Below are positions 36,236 through 47,575 of a stretch of DNA of 64,000 nucleotides, one piece after another; the first letter of the stretch is position 1, and each line of letters opens with the position of its first letter. The notes beneath the pieces were generated by a model. It searched no databases, had not been told where the DNA came from, and was given only the letters and a program-made list of their open reading frames with translations. The DNA comes from Isoetes taiwanensis (Eukaryota; Streptophyta; Lycopodiopsida; Isoetales; Isoetaceae), in the NCBI GenBank assembly GCA_021234155.1, contig JAJEKV010000083.1:3254573-3318572 (forward strand). Direction: 5' to 3'. Both the position numbers and the translations under genes were made by a program.

Positions 36236-36529
36236 ATAGGAACAAAGAAGGACTAATCGGGGCCCCACGATACAAAGACGGATCAAGTCGATGTTGGTGT
36301 AGAGACCTGATCCGCAGATGAACCGAACTAGAGCTAGAACTAGCAAATCTAAATGATCTAGTACGCCAATCAATCATGGGTTATATAGCTCGAGCCGTAA
36401 GCACTCCAAGACTATTGGCGATGAGGACTAGAAATGAGATTGAAGGAAATACTACAAGAAACTCCTTCAAACAAAACAAGAGGCGCAGACATTACATCAG
36501 GATCGCACCCGAGGAGATCTCCCGTCCAT

Positions 36530-37480
36530 CAATCACTTCGACAGAACCAGGATGCTCAACCTTGCTTCTAGGGATAGCATGCTTACTGGCGAACGCATTA
36601 TCCATAAAACAAGCATTTGCACCACAATCAAGTTGCGCCAACACTTGCAATCCTCCCCTTCTGATTTCAATGATATAGGGATGAAGAATGCCTTGCTGAC
36701 CTTATCCAATGGAATAAACATGTCAAGAAATGTGGAAGGAGTCTGAGAAAAGGAGGCCAGCTGACGAGAGACTCCTATTACTTGGACCGGCCCTTGAAGT
36801 TTTCCGACCGACTTGGGCGCTTCACCGGGTATCCACGAGCAATATAGCCAGCTCCTCCACAGTAGAGACAAAGGTTAGCCTCTCTCCGACGCTGCTTCTC
36901 GGCGGCAGATAAAGGTCCTCGAATTGCCCGATCAATCTGCATAGGCTCAGTCCCCGACCGCCGATTCTACCGATGACACCGGGAGGGCATAGCTACAAAG
37001 CGCCAGTGATTGGGAAGACCCGACTACGTCTCTCTTGCTTATGTTCGAGCCGATTATCACATCGAACTGCAAATCTGATGGCTTCTTCCAGAGTCTGAGG
37101 ATCTTCCATAGACAACAACATATCCTTGACATCCTCACGTAACCCCCTTCGGAAACAATCTCGGTGCAACATCATCCTGTGCAAAGATCTACCGCAATTT
37201 GTGACGAAATTCGATGCATATACCGGCCGGGCGAGAGCCTTGCCTTAGATTGCAAAGTTTTGTGACCAAGTCTTGTTGCGATCGTGTCTCCAAAGCATGC
37301 CTCGAGCTCGCGGTGGAACGCTAAAGAAAATCTTTGCAACTCTGAGGCTCCTTTCTCCAATAAAGGAGCAAACCAACTTAGGGCTGGCCCTGTGAGGAGA
37401 GAACCAATCAGCCCAACTTGTTCCTCGGCCATGGGATATCTATAAGGGTGGAGCTGGATCACAAGCCTGATCTGATTCAA
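36530..37480 (-). pseudogene. Ty3/gypsy gag, zinc knuckle and protease
   Basis: Minus-strand gag has EEQVGLIGSLLTGPALSWFA and FHRELEACFGD, followed by LREDVKDMLLSMEDPQTLEE. A zinc knuckle, CLYCGGAGYIARGYP (about 36870-36830), has lost the His and last Cys of CX2CX4HX4C, both now Tyr. The aspartic protease has LDCGANACFMD (about 36640-36600), where Asp is followed by CGA rather than the usual S/T-G. Several frames are needed to read it. Substitutions such as His to Tyr and Cys to Tyr fit C-to-T and G-to-A decay. Confidence 0.85.
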
Positions 37481-37955
37481 AAAACCACGGAGCTTGGACC
37501 GAGTGCCGTCAAACTTTTCTGGCAGGCTGATCTTAGGCTATGATAGCCTCAATCCAGAACTAGAAGCAGATTCATGTGAAGCAACACGTTCCTTAAGCTG
37601 TCTATTGTCCAACTGCAACTGCTGGCATACTTGAACAAGTTGTTGGACCTGCTATAATAATGTCAAAATCTCCTCCATAGATATAAAATCACCAAATACG
37701 AGCAAATAAATGCTTAGGATCAGAGCAGGCAAGAACCGGTAAGGGATTCCGGTTCAAACTATCATGAACCTACTCGAAAATAAGGAAAAATACGTGGAAA
37801 ATATGCAAGAAAATGTCAAGATCAGCAAAGAATCTGATATATGAACAGGATCAAGAATACAATGGCCCGAAGGCAAGCAGGAACACGAGACAGATGCCTA
37901 GAAGGCTCAAGACTGGCGTTGAACTGGAATGCTTTGACAAGAAGGAGGTGCCTCC

Positions 37956-37963
37956 TTATATAT
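37956..37963 (-). promoter_or_regulatory. TATA box of the 5' LTR
   Basis: ATATATAA on the minus strand, about 54 bp downstream of the heat shock element. This is the usual order for a heat-inducible promoter. Confidence 0.6.
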
Positions 37964-38016
37964 CTAAGAGATCAGGATCGCGTCACTCCAATGGATGAGA
38001 TCGCGCCAAGTGTCTT

Positions 38017-38040
38017 AGGTTCTAGAATATTCTAGAACCT
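38017..38040. promoter_or_regulatory. Perfect four-unit heat shock element in the 5' LTR
   Basis: Identical to the palindrome in the other LTR, although the surrounding LTR sequence differs at many positions. Confidence 0.8.
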
Positions 38041-38252
38041 CCTGGAGATAGTCCCACATATGAGGAAGACGTGAAAGAATATCTTCAATAAATATTGGTA
38101 GTCCACTTGGCAAAGGTGTGTGACTTGCAACTAGAAGGTTGCGAGTTCAAACCCTGTCTTGTGCAACTACTCTTTTGCATCCGTGTGACGATCATCTTTT
38201 GTACATACGAGTATAATGTTCGTATGATATGAATATCCGTATGGTCGTCACA

Positions 38253-39736
38253 GGTGTAGCTCCAATGCGTGCTACTTCTTCTATGCCAGCAAGTGCTTCT
38301 ATTACCCCTGCTGTTGGGACATCAACTAATCTCGGCTTTCGTGCTCCTCATATATGCTTCAGTGATTGGATTAAGCAGGATATGTCTTCCAGTGTTAGAA
38401 GTGCCCGGGTCTCTGCCACTATGAATATTTTGGTTGCAAATAATAAACGCGATGTCTCGGCATACTTAAAGGAGTTGCAATCTATGGCTGATCATATGGA
38501 TGTTCAGTTACCTTCTGAGGATGTTTTTTATGAGCCGGATCAGTGTGCTATATGTTTGCTAATGCTGGTGAACCTGTGATTGCAATTGATCACAACTCGC
38601 ATTTGCAGTGTGTTCAAAATTTGGTTTCTCATGCGGTTGTATGTCATTTCACGGGCCAGTTCCTTGATCTCCGTAGGATGGGTTTTTGGTTTAAGCAGCA
38701 TCTCCAAAGACTAAAGTTGCCTACTTTTGAGTCCTTGAAAGTTCTTGACAAAAAGAATAATTTTTTCTTAATCATGTTTGATTCTCCTGTTCCTGTGGAT
38801 AAGCTTGTAGAGCGTGGAATAGAGCCCTTATGGGGAAACTATCTGCTATATCAAGCTTACACACCTGGTTTTGCACCTAATAAGACAAGTGCTCTCCGTA
38901 TGCTTTGTTGGTTTGCTTTGGAAGACTTTCCAATTGAAATGCAAGTTCCTGAGTTCATGATGGCTATTGCTAATGGTCTGTGGTTGCATCTTACCCACTC
39001 TATTGTCAATGGTCCTCGCATTTGTGTATCTCTGCCTATTTTTGCTTCATTACCAAAGTCTATTATGGTTAGGAATGGCCCTTTGTTCTTTAGATATCAT
39101 CTATCTTTGCTCAATGGTCCTGAGTTAGGTAAGATGTTCCCTGATATTGATACTCTTGCTGCTTACCGCCCTGCTTCTCCCTTGAAGCCTGTTCTTTCTT
39201 CTACTGCTGCACCTGCCACTTTCACCTCTACTATGACCACACATCCTACTGTTGCTCATATGCCTTCATATCTTTCTATTATGTCCTCCACGCCTACTCA
39301 ATCAATCCCTTCACCTCCTGCCCAACATCAGCCATTTGATGACGAGGTACATCGTAGATTGCAAGTCATTCAAGAGACACAAGAAAGGCGGGAAATGATG
39401 AATGAGGGATGGCAGCGAGTCAGTTTAAAGAAGGCAGCACGAAATAAGCATGCACATGTCATACCGCGCTCTTCTGAAGGCACACATGGAAGGGTTGAGC
39501 GGAGCGGAGGTTCTCTCTTACCGCCTGCGAGTCAGCATACGGAGGGAGCTGATCTAGAGTGTTCTTCTATTGGGAGGGATGAGCAGAGCGGAGGCTCTCC
39601 TTCGCCAGGTATCTTACATAATGGAAGGGTGGAACAGAGAGGAGGCTCCCCCTTACCAATGTCCAAAACACAATGGGCAGATCTCCCACTTGATGATGTT
39701 GTTGAGATGGATGTAGAACATCATCATACATCTTGA
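38253..39736 (+). pseudogene. LINE ORF1 (plant L1-type), with one frameshift
   Basis: Continues the ORF1 interrupted at 32339. The first part (SIT..TSTNLGFRAPHICFSDWI) runs in one frame to about 38540. A one-base shift then moves to the frame of 38543-39736. The second part resembles the DUF4283-like domain of plant L1 ORF1 proteins (FLDLRRMGFWFKQHL, LPIFASLPKSIMVRNGPL). A Ser/Thr/Pro-rich linker and a basic C-terminus with three RVE/Q-R-GGS(L/P) repeats near 39490-39660 follow. No CCHC knuckle is seen. The stop TGA overlaps the ORF2 start as TGATG. Confidence 0.7.
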
Positions 39737-41450
39737 TGAACATACTATCTTGGAACGTGAGGGGAGTAGCTTCTTCCCCATGTAAAAGGAGCAGGCTATC
39801 TAATTATCTATCTAAGTTTTCGATGGATTTTTGCTGTCTTCAAGAGCACAAGTGCTGTAAAGGTGGGGTGCAGAAGCTGGCTGCAATTGTGAGTCCTCAT
39901 TACAATGTCTTGGTTGCTTCTTCTAACTCAGCTAAGGCTGGAGTCCTCACTGCTTGGAAACCTTCCCTTAATGTTACTTTTACTCAAGTAGACGGATTTG
40001 GACGGTGGATAATAGTCAAATGGATGGATAAGGGGCAAGAGTGGGGAATTGTAAATGTGTATGCACCTAATCAGCCACGTCAGCGAGGCTCTCTGTGGGC
40101 CACTTTAGGGACTAAGATTATGCGTCTCGGTCATAATGTGGCATGGCTACTAGTTGGTGATTTTAATATGGTTGAGTTTGAAGCAGATAGGTGTGGTAGG
40201 GGTACACAGGTTGTTCAGGGATTTGAACATGAGCAGTGGAGGCAGCTTGTGCTGGACTCCAAAATGGTAGAGGTTGACGGAGACGGAAACCAGTCTTTTA
40301 CGTGGTGTAATGGCTGGACTGGACCATTTAGAGCTTACACTCGGCATGATCATGGGTATTATAATGTAATGGTTGCCAGCTTACTGGGTAACTTGCAAAG
40401 GACAAATATGTTGGATAGTTCCATATCTGATCACAATCCACAATGGCTTTCGGTTACAGCGCCAGTGCATAGACGAGCTACAAGAACCTATTTCAAGCTT
40501 AACACTCGATATTTATCAGACCCAGAGTTTACTGATGGCTGCAGGCATGCCTGGTCCTCTACATTTTCTTGTCTTCGAGGTATGTCTGGGGTTGTTGACG
40601 CTTTGGTAGTAGTTAAAATCCTTTGTTAAGCATTGGGGACGTAGGAAGGCGCAGGCAACTAGAGGTCGGTACTAGCTTTGTGTGGAGCTTCAAATGTGTC
40701 GTTCACAAGCTCAGGTATTCGACAGAAAGAGTTATTGGCAGAAATAAGAAACATTGAGTCTATACAGGCAACTCAAGCTCGCATTAAGGCCGGTTTGGAT
40801 TGGTTGAAATTAGGAGATAGGTGCTCTCACTTCTTCTTTAGGGCGGCAAGGAGAAGACGTGTGTCAAGCTCCATATCTTTGCTACTTCTACCTGATGGCT
40901 CTGAAATTTCTGATGCTGCACAGTTTAAGCAGTTTCTTTTTGATCATTTTTCTGCTTTTTTTGCTGATCAGTCTCTGCCCTTCCAAAAGGACATGCAGGA
41001 GGCAGTTTTATCTAAGATCCATCCTATTATTTCCCCATAGCAACGTGTTCATTGGAATCAACTATTACTGTCGATGATTTGCATTCTGTTGTAGACTCTT
41101 TAAAGAATAATAAGTGCGCAGGCTTGGATGGTTTTCCTGCAGAGTTTTTCCAGGCTTATTGGAATTGGCTTGGTGATGACGTCTTCAATGCTTTCTCTGA
41201 GTTTCGCCGATTCAGGAGCTTGGATAAGACCATCAACATTAGTTTCATTTCCCTTGTTCCTAAGTGCAAAGAGCCTAAAACTATCTCGGATTGGTGCCCT
41301 ATAACTTTGCTATCTACAGTGTACAAGATCTTTGCTAAGGTCTTGGCAGAGAAAGTGAGGGATATCTTGGCAGAGTCTATCTCCTTCACACAATCAGGAT
41401 TTTTACCTAAGCGTTGTATTCTTGATAATGTAGCCGCAGCTTATGAGGGG

Positions 41451-41687
41451 CCCAGGGGGTGCACCTATCATATAGGGGGTACCTCATGTGCGTGCAAGGG
41501 GTCACAGAAAACCCCATTGTATATGCCTTAGAAATCTTCCAAAAAATCCCATTTCAGCCACATATTGAACCAGAGTCACCTAAAAAAAGCCTCTTAGGTA
41601 AGACTATATGTATGGTTCAAGTCTAAAATAAACCCTTTTGGGTCACTCACCTAAATTGTATGGCTACAACTATGTGAACCCCCCTTG
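41451..41687. mobile_element. hAT-like MITE with 8-bp target duplication
   Basis: A 237-bp insert in the RT domain, flanked by atgagggg at 41443-41450 and 41688-41695. The left end CCCAGGGGGTGCACCTA and the reverse complement of the right end CAAGGGGGGTTCACATA form an imperfect inverted repeat. Its subterminal part (gtacctcatgtgcg, tgcaaggggtcac) also occurs, in reverse, at the right end of the 2.7-kb element ending at 50306. This is therefore a short member of the same family. Confidence 0.88.
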
Positions 41688-42930
41688 ATGAGGGGGTGTA
41701 TTGGACGCGTCTTAAGGGTCAGCAACATTGTATATCTCAAATTGGACTTTGCTAAAGCCTATGACAGTATAGATTGGAATTTTCTGCAAAAATGCCTTGA
41801 CATTGGGATTTGGAGAGTTGTTTGTCAAAGATGTTATGAAGCTCCATCATTCTGCTCGGTCTACTGTGCTTTTTGAGGGAGAACCGTCTGCTGTGTTTCC
41901 TGTTGGTAGAGGAGTTCGACAAGGATGTCCCCTTGCCACGTTATTGTTTACTATTGTGGCAGAGGTATTGTCCTAGCTATTCTCTTCGGCTACTCAAGAT
42001 GGCGTAATTCAGGGCTTAACTATGGAGGATGGTTCTCAAGAAGTGTGTAATCAATATGCCGATGATACATTTCTCTTTCTAGTGGCTGAGGATGATAATC
42101 TTCAGAATGCTAAGCTTTTGTTGGACTCTTTCTCCCTGGCATCAGGGGTTCTTGTTGGGTGGCTAAAGTGCTCTGCTTTATGGACTTTGGATGTGGATGT
42201 TCCTCCCTGTGTTTACGAGTATCCGTGGAAAGTGCTTCCTGAAGGCCACTAAACTCTTGGGCCTTTCTGTAGGTATACATATCTCTACTTCAGATGCATG
42301 GGATGTTATAGTAGAAGGCCTGCGTAAGCATCTTTTTTGGTGGAATACACCTAAGCTTTCTCTGGCAGGCTAAGCAGGTTCTCAGCAACACTCATGTGTA
42401 TATGGCATCTGCTGTGCTTGCCTTACAAACAAAGTTTCAAGAGGTTGTCGCAATTGTCCGTAACTTCATTTGGGCAAGTGTAGTCGTGAAGGTCGCTTAG
42501 TCCACATGTATCAAACCAAAATTTGCTAGAGGTCTAGATATGATTTTTTCATTTACAAAGTAAAATTATGATATCTAAGTTCATCTGTCGCTACTTGATG
42601 GATATGGTACATTCGTCTGTAATGAGATTGGTTGCGCAAGCACTTGGGCAGTGTATTCCTTTTGGAAAACTGGCACTTAGGGCAGTTCTTTCTTGGTGTC
42701 TCTTTTATCAGCTTCGTCCATATCCGAATGCTTCCCCCTTCTTGAAGGGACTGCTTGATTCTTGGGAGATAGTTCGTGTGCTATTTAAGATTAATCCAGG
42801 TGTGTGTCCACAGGTAGGTTCGCTGCGTTGGTGGATTCCTCTGGATAATCACATGCCTCTGTGTGCTACTGTATGTGACGATTAACTATCAGGTCTAGAG
42901 CGTGTGATTTGGTTTCATCCAAATCATACT

Positions 42931-43251
42931 GTCACATTTAAAGGTCTGAACGGGACTTGAACCCACTACCTCTGGAGTGGTAGCTGTGACTCATGCCCTA
43001 GTGGTGTGGGCAACCCGTAATAAGGTTGGGGGTCCAGATGGTTGCCGTCACACTCCTCGGTTTTAATCCCTTGCAGATCGAGTTCGGTCTGCCCCCAATT
43101 CCCCCGGTTGCAAGCCTTCAAGGAGGGGGAGCCTTGAGGGGAGGCATGTGATTTGGTTTCATCTAAATCATCGTGGCCTTTTTGGTTAGGATGCACAGCT
43201 ACCACTCCAGAGGTAGTGGGTTCAAGTCCCGTTTAGACCCTTAAATGTGAC
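42931..43251. mobile_element. Foldback element built from inverted tRNA-like arms, 3-bp target duplication
   Basis: A 321-bp insert in the LINE reading frame with long inverted ends: gtcacattta-aggtct.aacggg, then acttgaacccactacctctgg on the left and its complement on the right. Both sides are bounded by act (42928-42930 and 43252-43254), and removing the insert plus one act restores the LINE frame. Each arm contains gtgggttcaagtccc, which matches a tRNA T-arm/pol III B box. The right arm also has a tggttaggatgca word that could be an A box. It is not a functional tRNA: no complete cloverleaf or acceptor stem is seen. Confidence 0.75.
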
Positions 43252-43283
43252 ACTGTACATCCATTGACTCAGCGGCGTTGGAG

Positions 43284-43443
43284 GCTTGCTGATATTCTCA
43301 CAGTTGGTGCTTGGAGGCAGGACACTTGTTGACTTGGGATGCTTTTCAGACTAAGTTTATGCTTGCTGATATTCTCACAGTTGGTGCTTGGTATGAGGCA
43401 GGACACTTGTTGACTTGGGATGCTTTTCAGACTAAGTTTATGC
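43284..43443. repeat. 77-bp tandem duplication in LINE ORF2
   Basis: The word gcttgctgatattctcac restarts at 43361, 77 bp after 43284. The second unit carries an extra 6 bp (tatgag). In unit one the ttggaggcag join is shorter, so the units are not perfect. Confidence 0.9.
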
Positions 43444-44000
43444 TATCTCGATGGGACAGAGCTCTGTGGCAAAAGCTGGCTGACATTCTGCCAGACGTCC
43501 CTTCACAATCAGTTGATGTGCCTATTTGGATTGGTCCCCAAATTGTTAATGCACAACGTCTTGTGCATTCGTTATATCAAAAGCTGATTGATGTTGACAT
43601 TGTCCCCCCTCGGGCTGGTTGGCAGCTCTGCATTCCCCCTCCTCAGTGGAAGCGTATGTGGTCCTGGATCTGGAATAAATGGCTGCATTTCAAAGTTTCT
43701 ACCTTGTGGTGGCAACTCCTTCACAGATGTCTGCGGGTTAATGTGCTGGTTCATAAGTTTTATCCCCGCATTTCAGAACTCTGCCCACTGTGTAAGCGGC
43801 AAGTTGAGAGTCTCAAGAACTGCTTCTTTCTATGTGTCCAAGTTCAGCCAGTTTGGTCATGGTTACTATCTCTCTTCCATGTGGTATTGACTAGCCAGCA
43901 GGTGCTTCTCGCCATTTATCCTTCCACTTGGAACAGCTTGCAGCAACATGCTTTCCACTTAGCTTCAGGCTGGTTGCTGTGGTGTATTTGAAAAAGAAGG

Positions 44001-45298
44001 CGAATGTGTATCTTCAAAGGCTTATCAATTAGTGTCGACCAACTTCTTCACGAGGCGCAAGACAGATTGGTGAAAGAATTAATATGGCTTTTAACGTGTT
44101 GTTTTGAGCTTTTCCAAAGCAATGGCATCTCAAAGCTTACCAAGGAAGCATATATGGAGATAATGTTTCAAGCGAGTGTCATCTTCATCACTTCGCACCT
44201 GTGCACATCCCTACTCCTGGAAATTCTATCTGAAAAAACTATTCAGACTCGTAAAAATATGTCTAAACGTCTATATCCACTTTGGCATCTTATCAAATTT
44301 TCTTATTCTATGTGAGTATGTTCTGATTGCAAATCACATGTAACAGATCTTAGTTTACATGAGGTTATCTTTCTTGTGTTTAAGTTCACTATATGGTTCA
44401 AAACTACACAACCTAGAGTGAACTTATGTCTTACCAGAAGAATGACATTAAAATTAAGCTTTATTGTAAAATTTTCAGTTATAAAATGATCTCAACTCAA
44501 TAAAACTTTGTATTATCACATTGTTACTGCTATTTGTTGCGTATTTATCATCATACTATGTAATCTCAACAAATATAAAATATAACAAATATAAACATAT
44601 AACAAATTTAAATATAAACCCATTTTCCAAATCAATTACTTCATATCCTTCCCAGATATGGTAGACCTTAGTGAAATCGTCAAGGACCAGAAGAACACTC
44701 TGCTCAATATCCGTATGCATTAAATTTTAGGGTACATCGAGGTGTGCCAATAACTATTGGCAAGCTGGGAAATAGTTAAAAAAAAAACCCTTAATACCAC
44801 ATGTTATTTAAATAACAATCCCTTATATATGAGCCATAACCGTTGTTTGGCATTCAACAACCATCTTAAGAGTTAAATCCGAGCCCAACAACTTGAAAAT
44901 CAAATTTTTTTTATAACCATAAGCTTAAAACTTATGTAATAGACCAATATTTTCACTACACAACAGGGTCTACACATTATCCTCATGTTTAACTTTGATT
45001 CCACCTGTTCTTGAATTTCCTTTCTAGGGCCTCACTACCCCTTCCTGCAAACACTAGCAAGACTAATGGAAGCAAAAGTGTATCTAAACACGCATATTAT
45101 ATAGTTGTACTCTACTTCAGGGAAACAATAAAAAAAAAGCCTACCACCTGCCGTGGAAGTATGACTTAACACACCTTAAATAAAATACTGTGACTATAGG
45201 GTTGGCTAACCCCTACTGTCACAGTAGGGGTTAAGCCATACCCATATTTAGTATGATGAAATATCTTAAGCCTTTATATGTAATCAACATATATCAAA
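44001..45298. other. LINE 3' end and spacer before the RT relic
   Basis: The first 100-300 bp may be LINE 3' UTR, but no poly(A) tail is visible. The rest is A/T-rich, without genes. No GIY-YIG endonuclease motif was found downstream of the minus-strand RT relic in this stretch. Confidence 0.4.
45207..45233. repeat. Short perfect hairpin
   Basis: taacccctactg - tca - cagtaggggtta: 12-bp arms and a 3-bp loop. It could be a protein-binding palindrome or the trace of a small element. It lies within the presumed intron or 3' flank of the RT relic. Confidence 0.8.
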
Positions 45299-47575
45299 TC
45301 ACATACCTTGATCAATAGCACTTGAGGAACTGTTGTAAGACTGCAATGTCGAATTCAGACCCGAAAATTCATTATTGCATAGATACTTGTATACCCTCAT
45401 CTTTAAAACCTTCTGGTCAAAGCCATTATGCACGAAACTTTGTATAATCTCTTTAAGGTCTTTAGCAGCCACCCTGGGACATGTATTGATATACATATAT
45501 GGTAGAATTTGTGAAATGATAACATTTCTTGCTTGAAAATAAGGCCTACGACTATTAACATGTATGTATTTAAGAGCCTTGAAGGGGAGAATGTCTCTCT
45601 TATCATATCAAATTGTGTTGTATATACCATTAGACTTGCTAAGAATTTCTATAGACATATTCAAGAAATTTTCTTTATATCCAAAGCAAGCTTCAGGGTC
45701 ATCTTCAAACTTATACTTGGTCTCTTCTTTGATGCCGAGAAACCTCATATCATAAATCTGTACACTGTTATGGCAATCAATAAACAACTCAAGAAGGAAA
45801 TGCTTAATGATAGGGCAGTTTAAAGCCAATACATCATCCATGAACCTAAAGGTAAATTTAAACATCTCTGTTTCCTTATACCTTCCTTGCTTTGCCAAAT
45901 TATATTTATATATAAACCTATTTTCAAACCAAGCAAGATAGAGATTGCACCAGCAGGGGCTGCATGCAAATCCTATGGGAATCCCACAAGTTTGTATCCA
46001 TGTACTTTGACCTTTCATAATGCAACAGTTCGTCAACAGCCATATATTGGCTCTAATGCACATGTCCCTATCCAGCATTTCCCTTTTGGATCTACCTTAA
46101 ACCATTTAGCAATATAATGATCTTCACTATCATTCTTAACCCAAAGTTTGTGATTCTTATGCAGTTCGCCCATATATTCCCAAGTTTTGTTTATAACACA
46201 TGTAATAACATGGCATATTCCTGAATCACCCCCCAAAGGAATGCACTCATAGCAACGTGTAATATCAGCCACAAGGATGCCTGTTATCCTATCTGGTAGG
46301 TTCAAAACCACATCATATACTTATTGAATCATCCAGTTGGAATTGACTTTTCCTGGGAACAAGTTACAGTATTGCTCACATGATTTTCTCGCAATGTCAG
46401 GCCAGATTTCTATAATCATGTTAAGTACAGTTGTAATAACTTTAGAGAATTGTATGTACACAGTACCATGGGCATTTGTAATCCATCAGTAGTTATGAGC
46501 CTTATATATCCCCAATAAATACGGAAGTCTTTCACAATCATTGTCCATGTTTGGCATAATCTGTAGCATTTCAGTTTTGCACTTCCAAATAACCCCCACT
46601 TGGTCAGTTTCAATTTGCCTAAAATCATTGCCTTTTAATTTGTTATTGGCCATGGCTCTCATATGTCTTGGGCATATGAATGCTGGATTATTGGTAGCCT
46701 TATCTTCCCCAGCCATTCATAGAAATTTATTGAGCCACTCAATGCTCTTAGTGACCTTAATATCATTCAAGGGAACTTTCTGGTATTATCTCTTTTAAAA
46801 CCCTCTTTTATCGGATCTGATACAATTTCTATTGTATGATCTATTGTCAGACATTTCTTAACGTCCTCTATATGTGGAAAGGAGAACCTGTGTATCTCAA
46901 ATATCCTTTCAATGGTGATCGTGATGTCCTTTTTAAAATCAGCCCAGACTAAGCTTTTGTCTGGAATATGGTTTAAACCTTGCGTCAACATATCTCTGAG
47001 ATGTTTATTTTGAACAAGTCTATAATCTGTAGTCCTAATATGACCTATATCATGGTCTATGAATTTCTGAAGCTGAGGAATTGAGCATGGACAGACATCC
47101 TCATTATCTTGAGCAAATATATAGAAAGGTTTATAACACAAATCTCTCATATTTTCAGTATGGCTCCAAGAGAACATTGCATCATTCATTATTTCTTCGA
47201 CTATGCTACCCAGCACGTCAATCATGACTTGATGAACTATTTTAGGTATGCATACTTTGTTTAAGACTTTAGACAAAAAGGAACAGTGCACTATCTTCTT
47301 TTTCTGCTTTGGTGCATTTTCTTTCAAATGTAGTTTGCCCAAAGCATCCTTATATAAGATCTTGAAATTCTGCAATATATTTATTTGTTACACAACTGGA
47401 TAAATATATAAGTATCACCTGGTACAAGAGAACTTTATAACTAATAAAGTCTCGTTCTTTAGTTAGTCACGCCCACATAGGATTGATTATTATTTAGATT
47501 TCATCAAAAAACAATATGCATATTCATATGTATATCCAAAAATTGTAGAATTCAATCACAGTAGTCAGGATACAT

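Larger units (their letters stand above)
37760..38252 (-). mobile_element. Ty3/gypsy element, 5' LTR (right end in window)
   Basis: Pairs with 32340-32846. The minus-strand start TGTGACGACC is at 38252. It contains the same palindromic heat shock element and TATA box. The five bases beyond the two LTRs (ccccc at 32335-32339 and ggtgt at 38253-38257) do not match, so no target duplication remains. No TGG-starting primer-binding site was found just inside. The LTRs differ at many positions and by small indels, so the insertion is old. Confidence 0.88.
39736..44000 (+). pseudogene. LINE ORF2 (APE endonuclease, reverse transcriptase), broken by insertions
   Basis: Starts at ATG 39736. The endonuclease is intact to about 40480: NILSWNVRGV, LQEHK, GDFNM and SDHNP. 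A frameshift follows near 40600. The linker has GLDWLKLGDRCSHFFF. The RT pieces are LKNNKCAGLDGFPAEFF, LISLVPK-like, WCPITLLSTVYK (usual RPISLL) and FTQSGFLPKRCILDN. After the MITE come motif A KLDFAKAYDSIDW (near 41750), motif B GRGVRQGCPLATLLF (near 41910) and motif C QYADDTFLFL (near 42052). The C-terminus has WRLADIL and a zinc-binding-like CPLCKRQVESLKNCFFLC (near 43780). It ends near FHLASGWLLWCI. Two DNA elements and a 77-bp duplication interrupt it. Confidence 0.9.

Noticed and set aside
43167-43245. Functional tRNA gene
   Set aside because: B box is good but no acceptor stem or complete cloverleaf can be formed, and the copy is mirrored in an inverted element arm.
44300-45298. GIY-YIG endonuclease exon downstream of the RT relic
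   Set aside because: Looked for GIY and YIG motifs in all frames of the minus strand and found none; only a possible acceptor and a short unconvincing frame.
45299-47375. Telomerase reverse transcriptase
   Set aside because: Motif A (ADITRCYECIP) and the block after motif C fit Penelope-like elements better, and no telomerase T motif or RNA-binding domain was seen.
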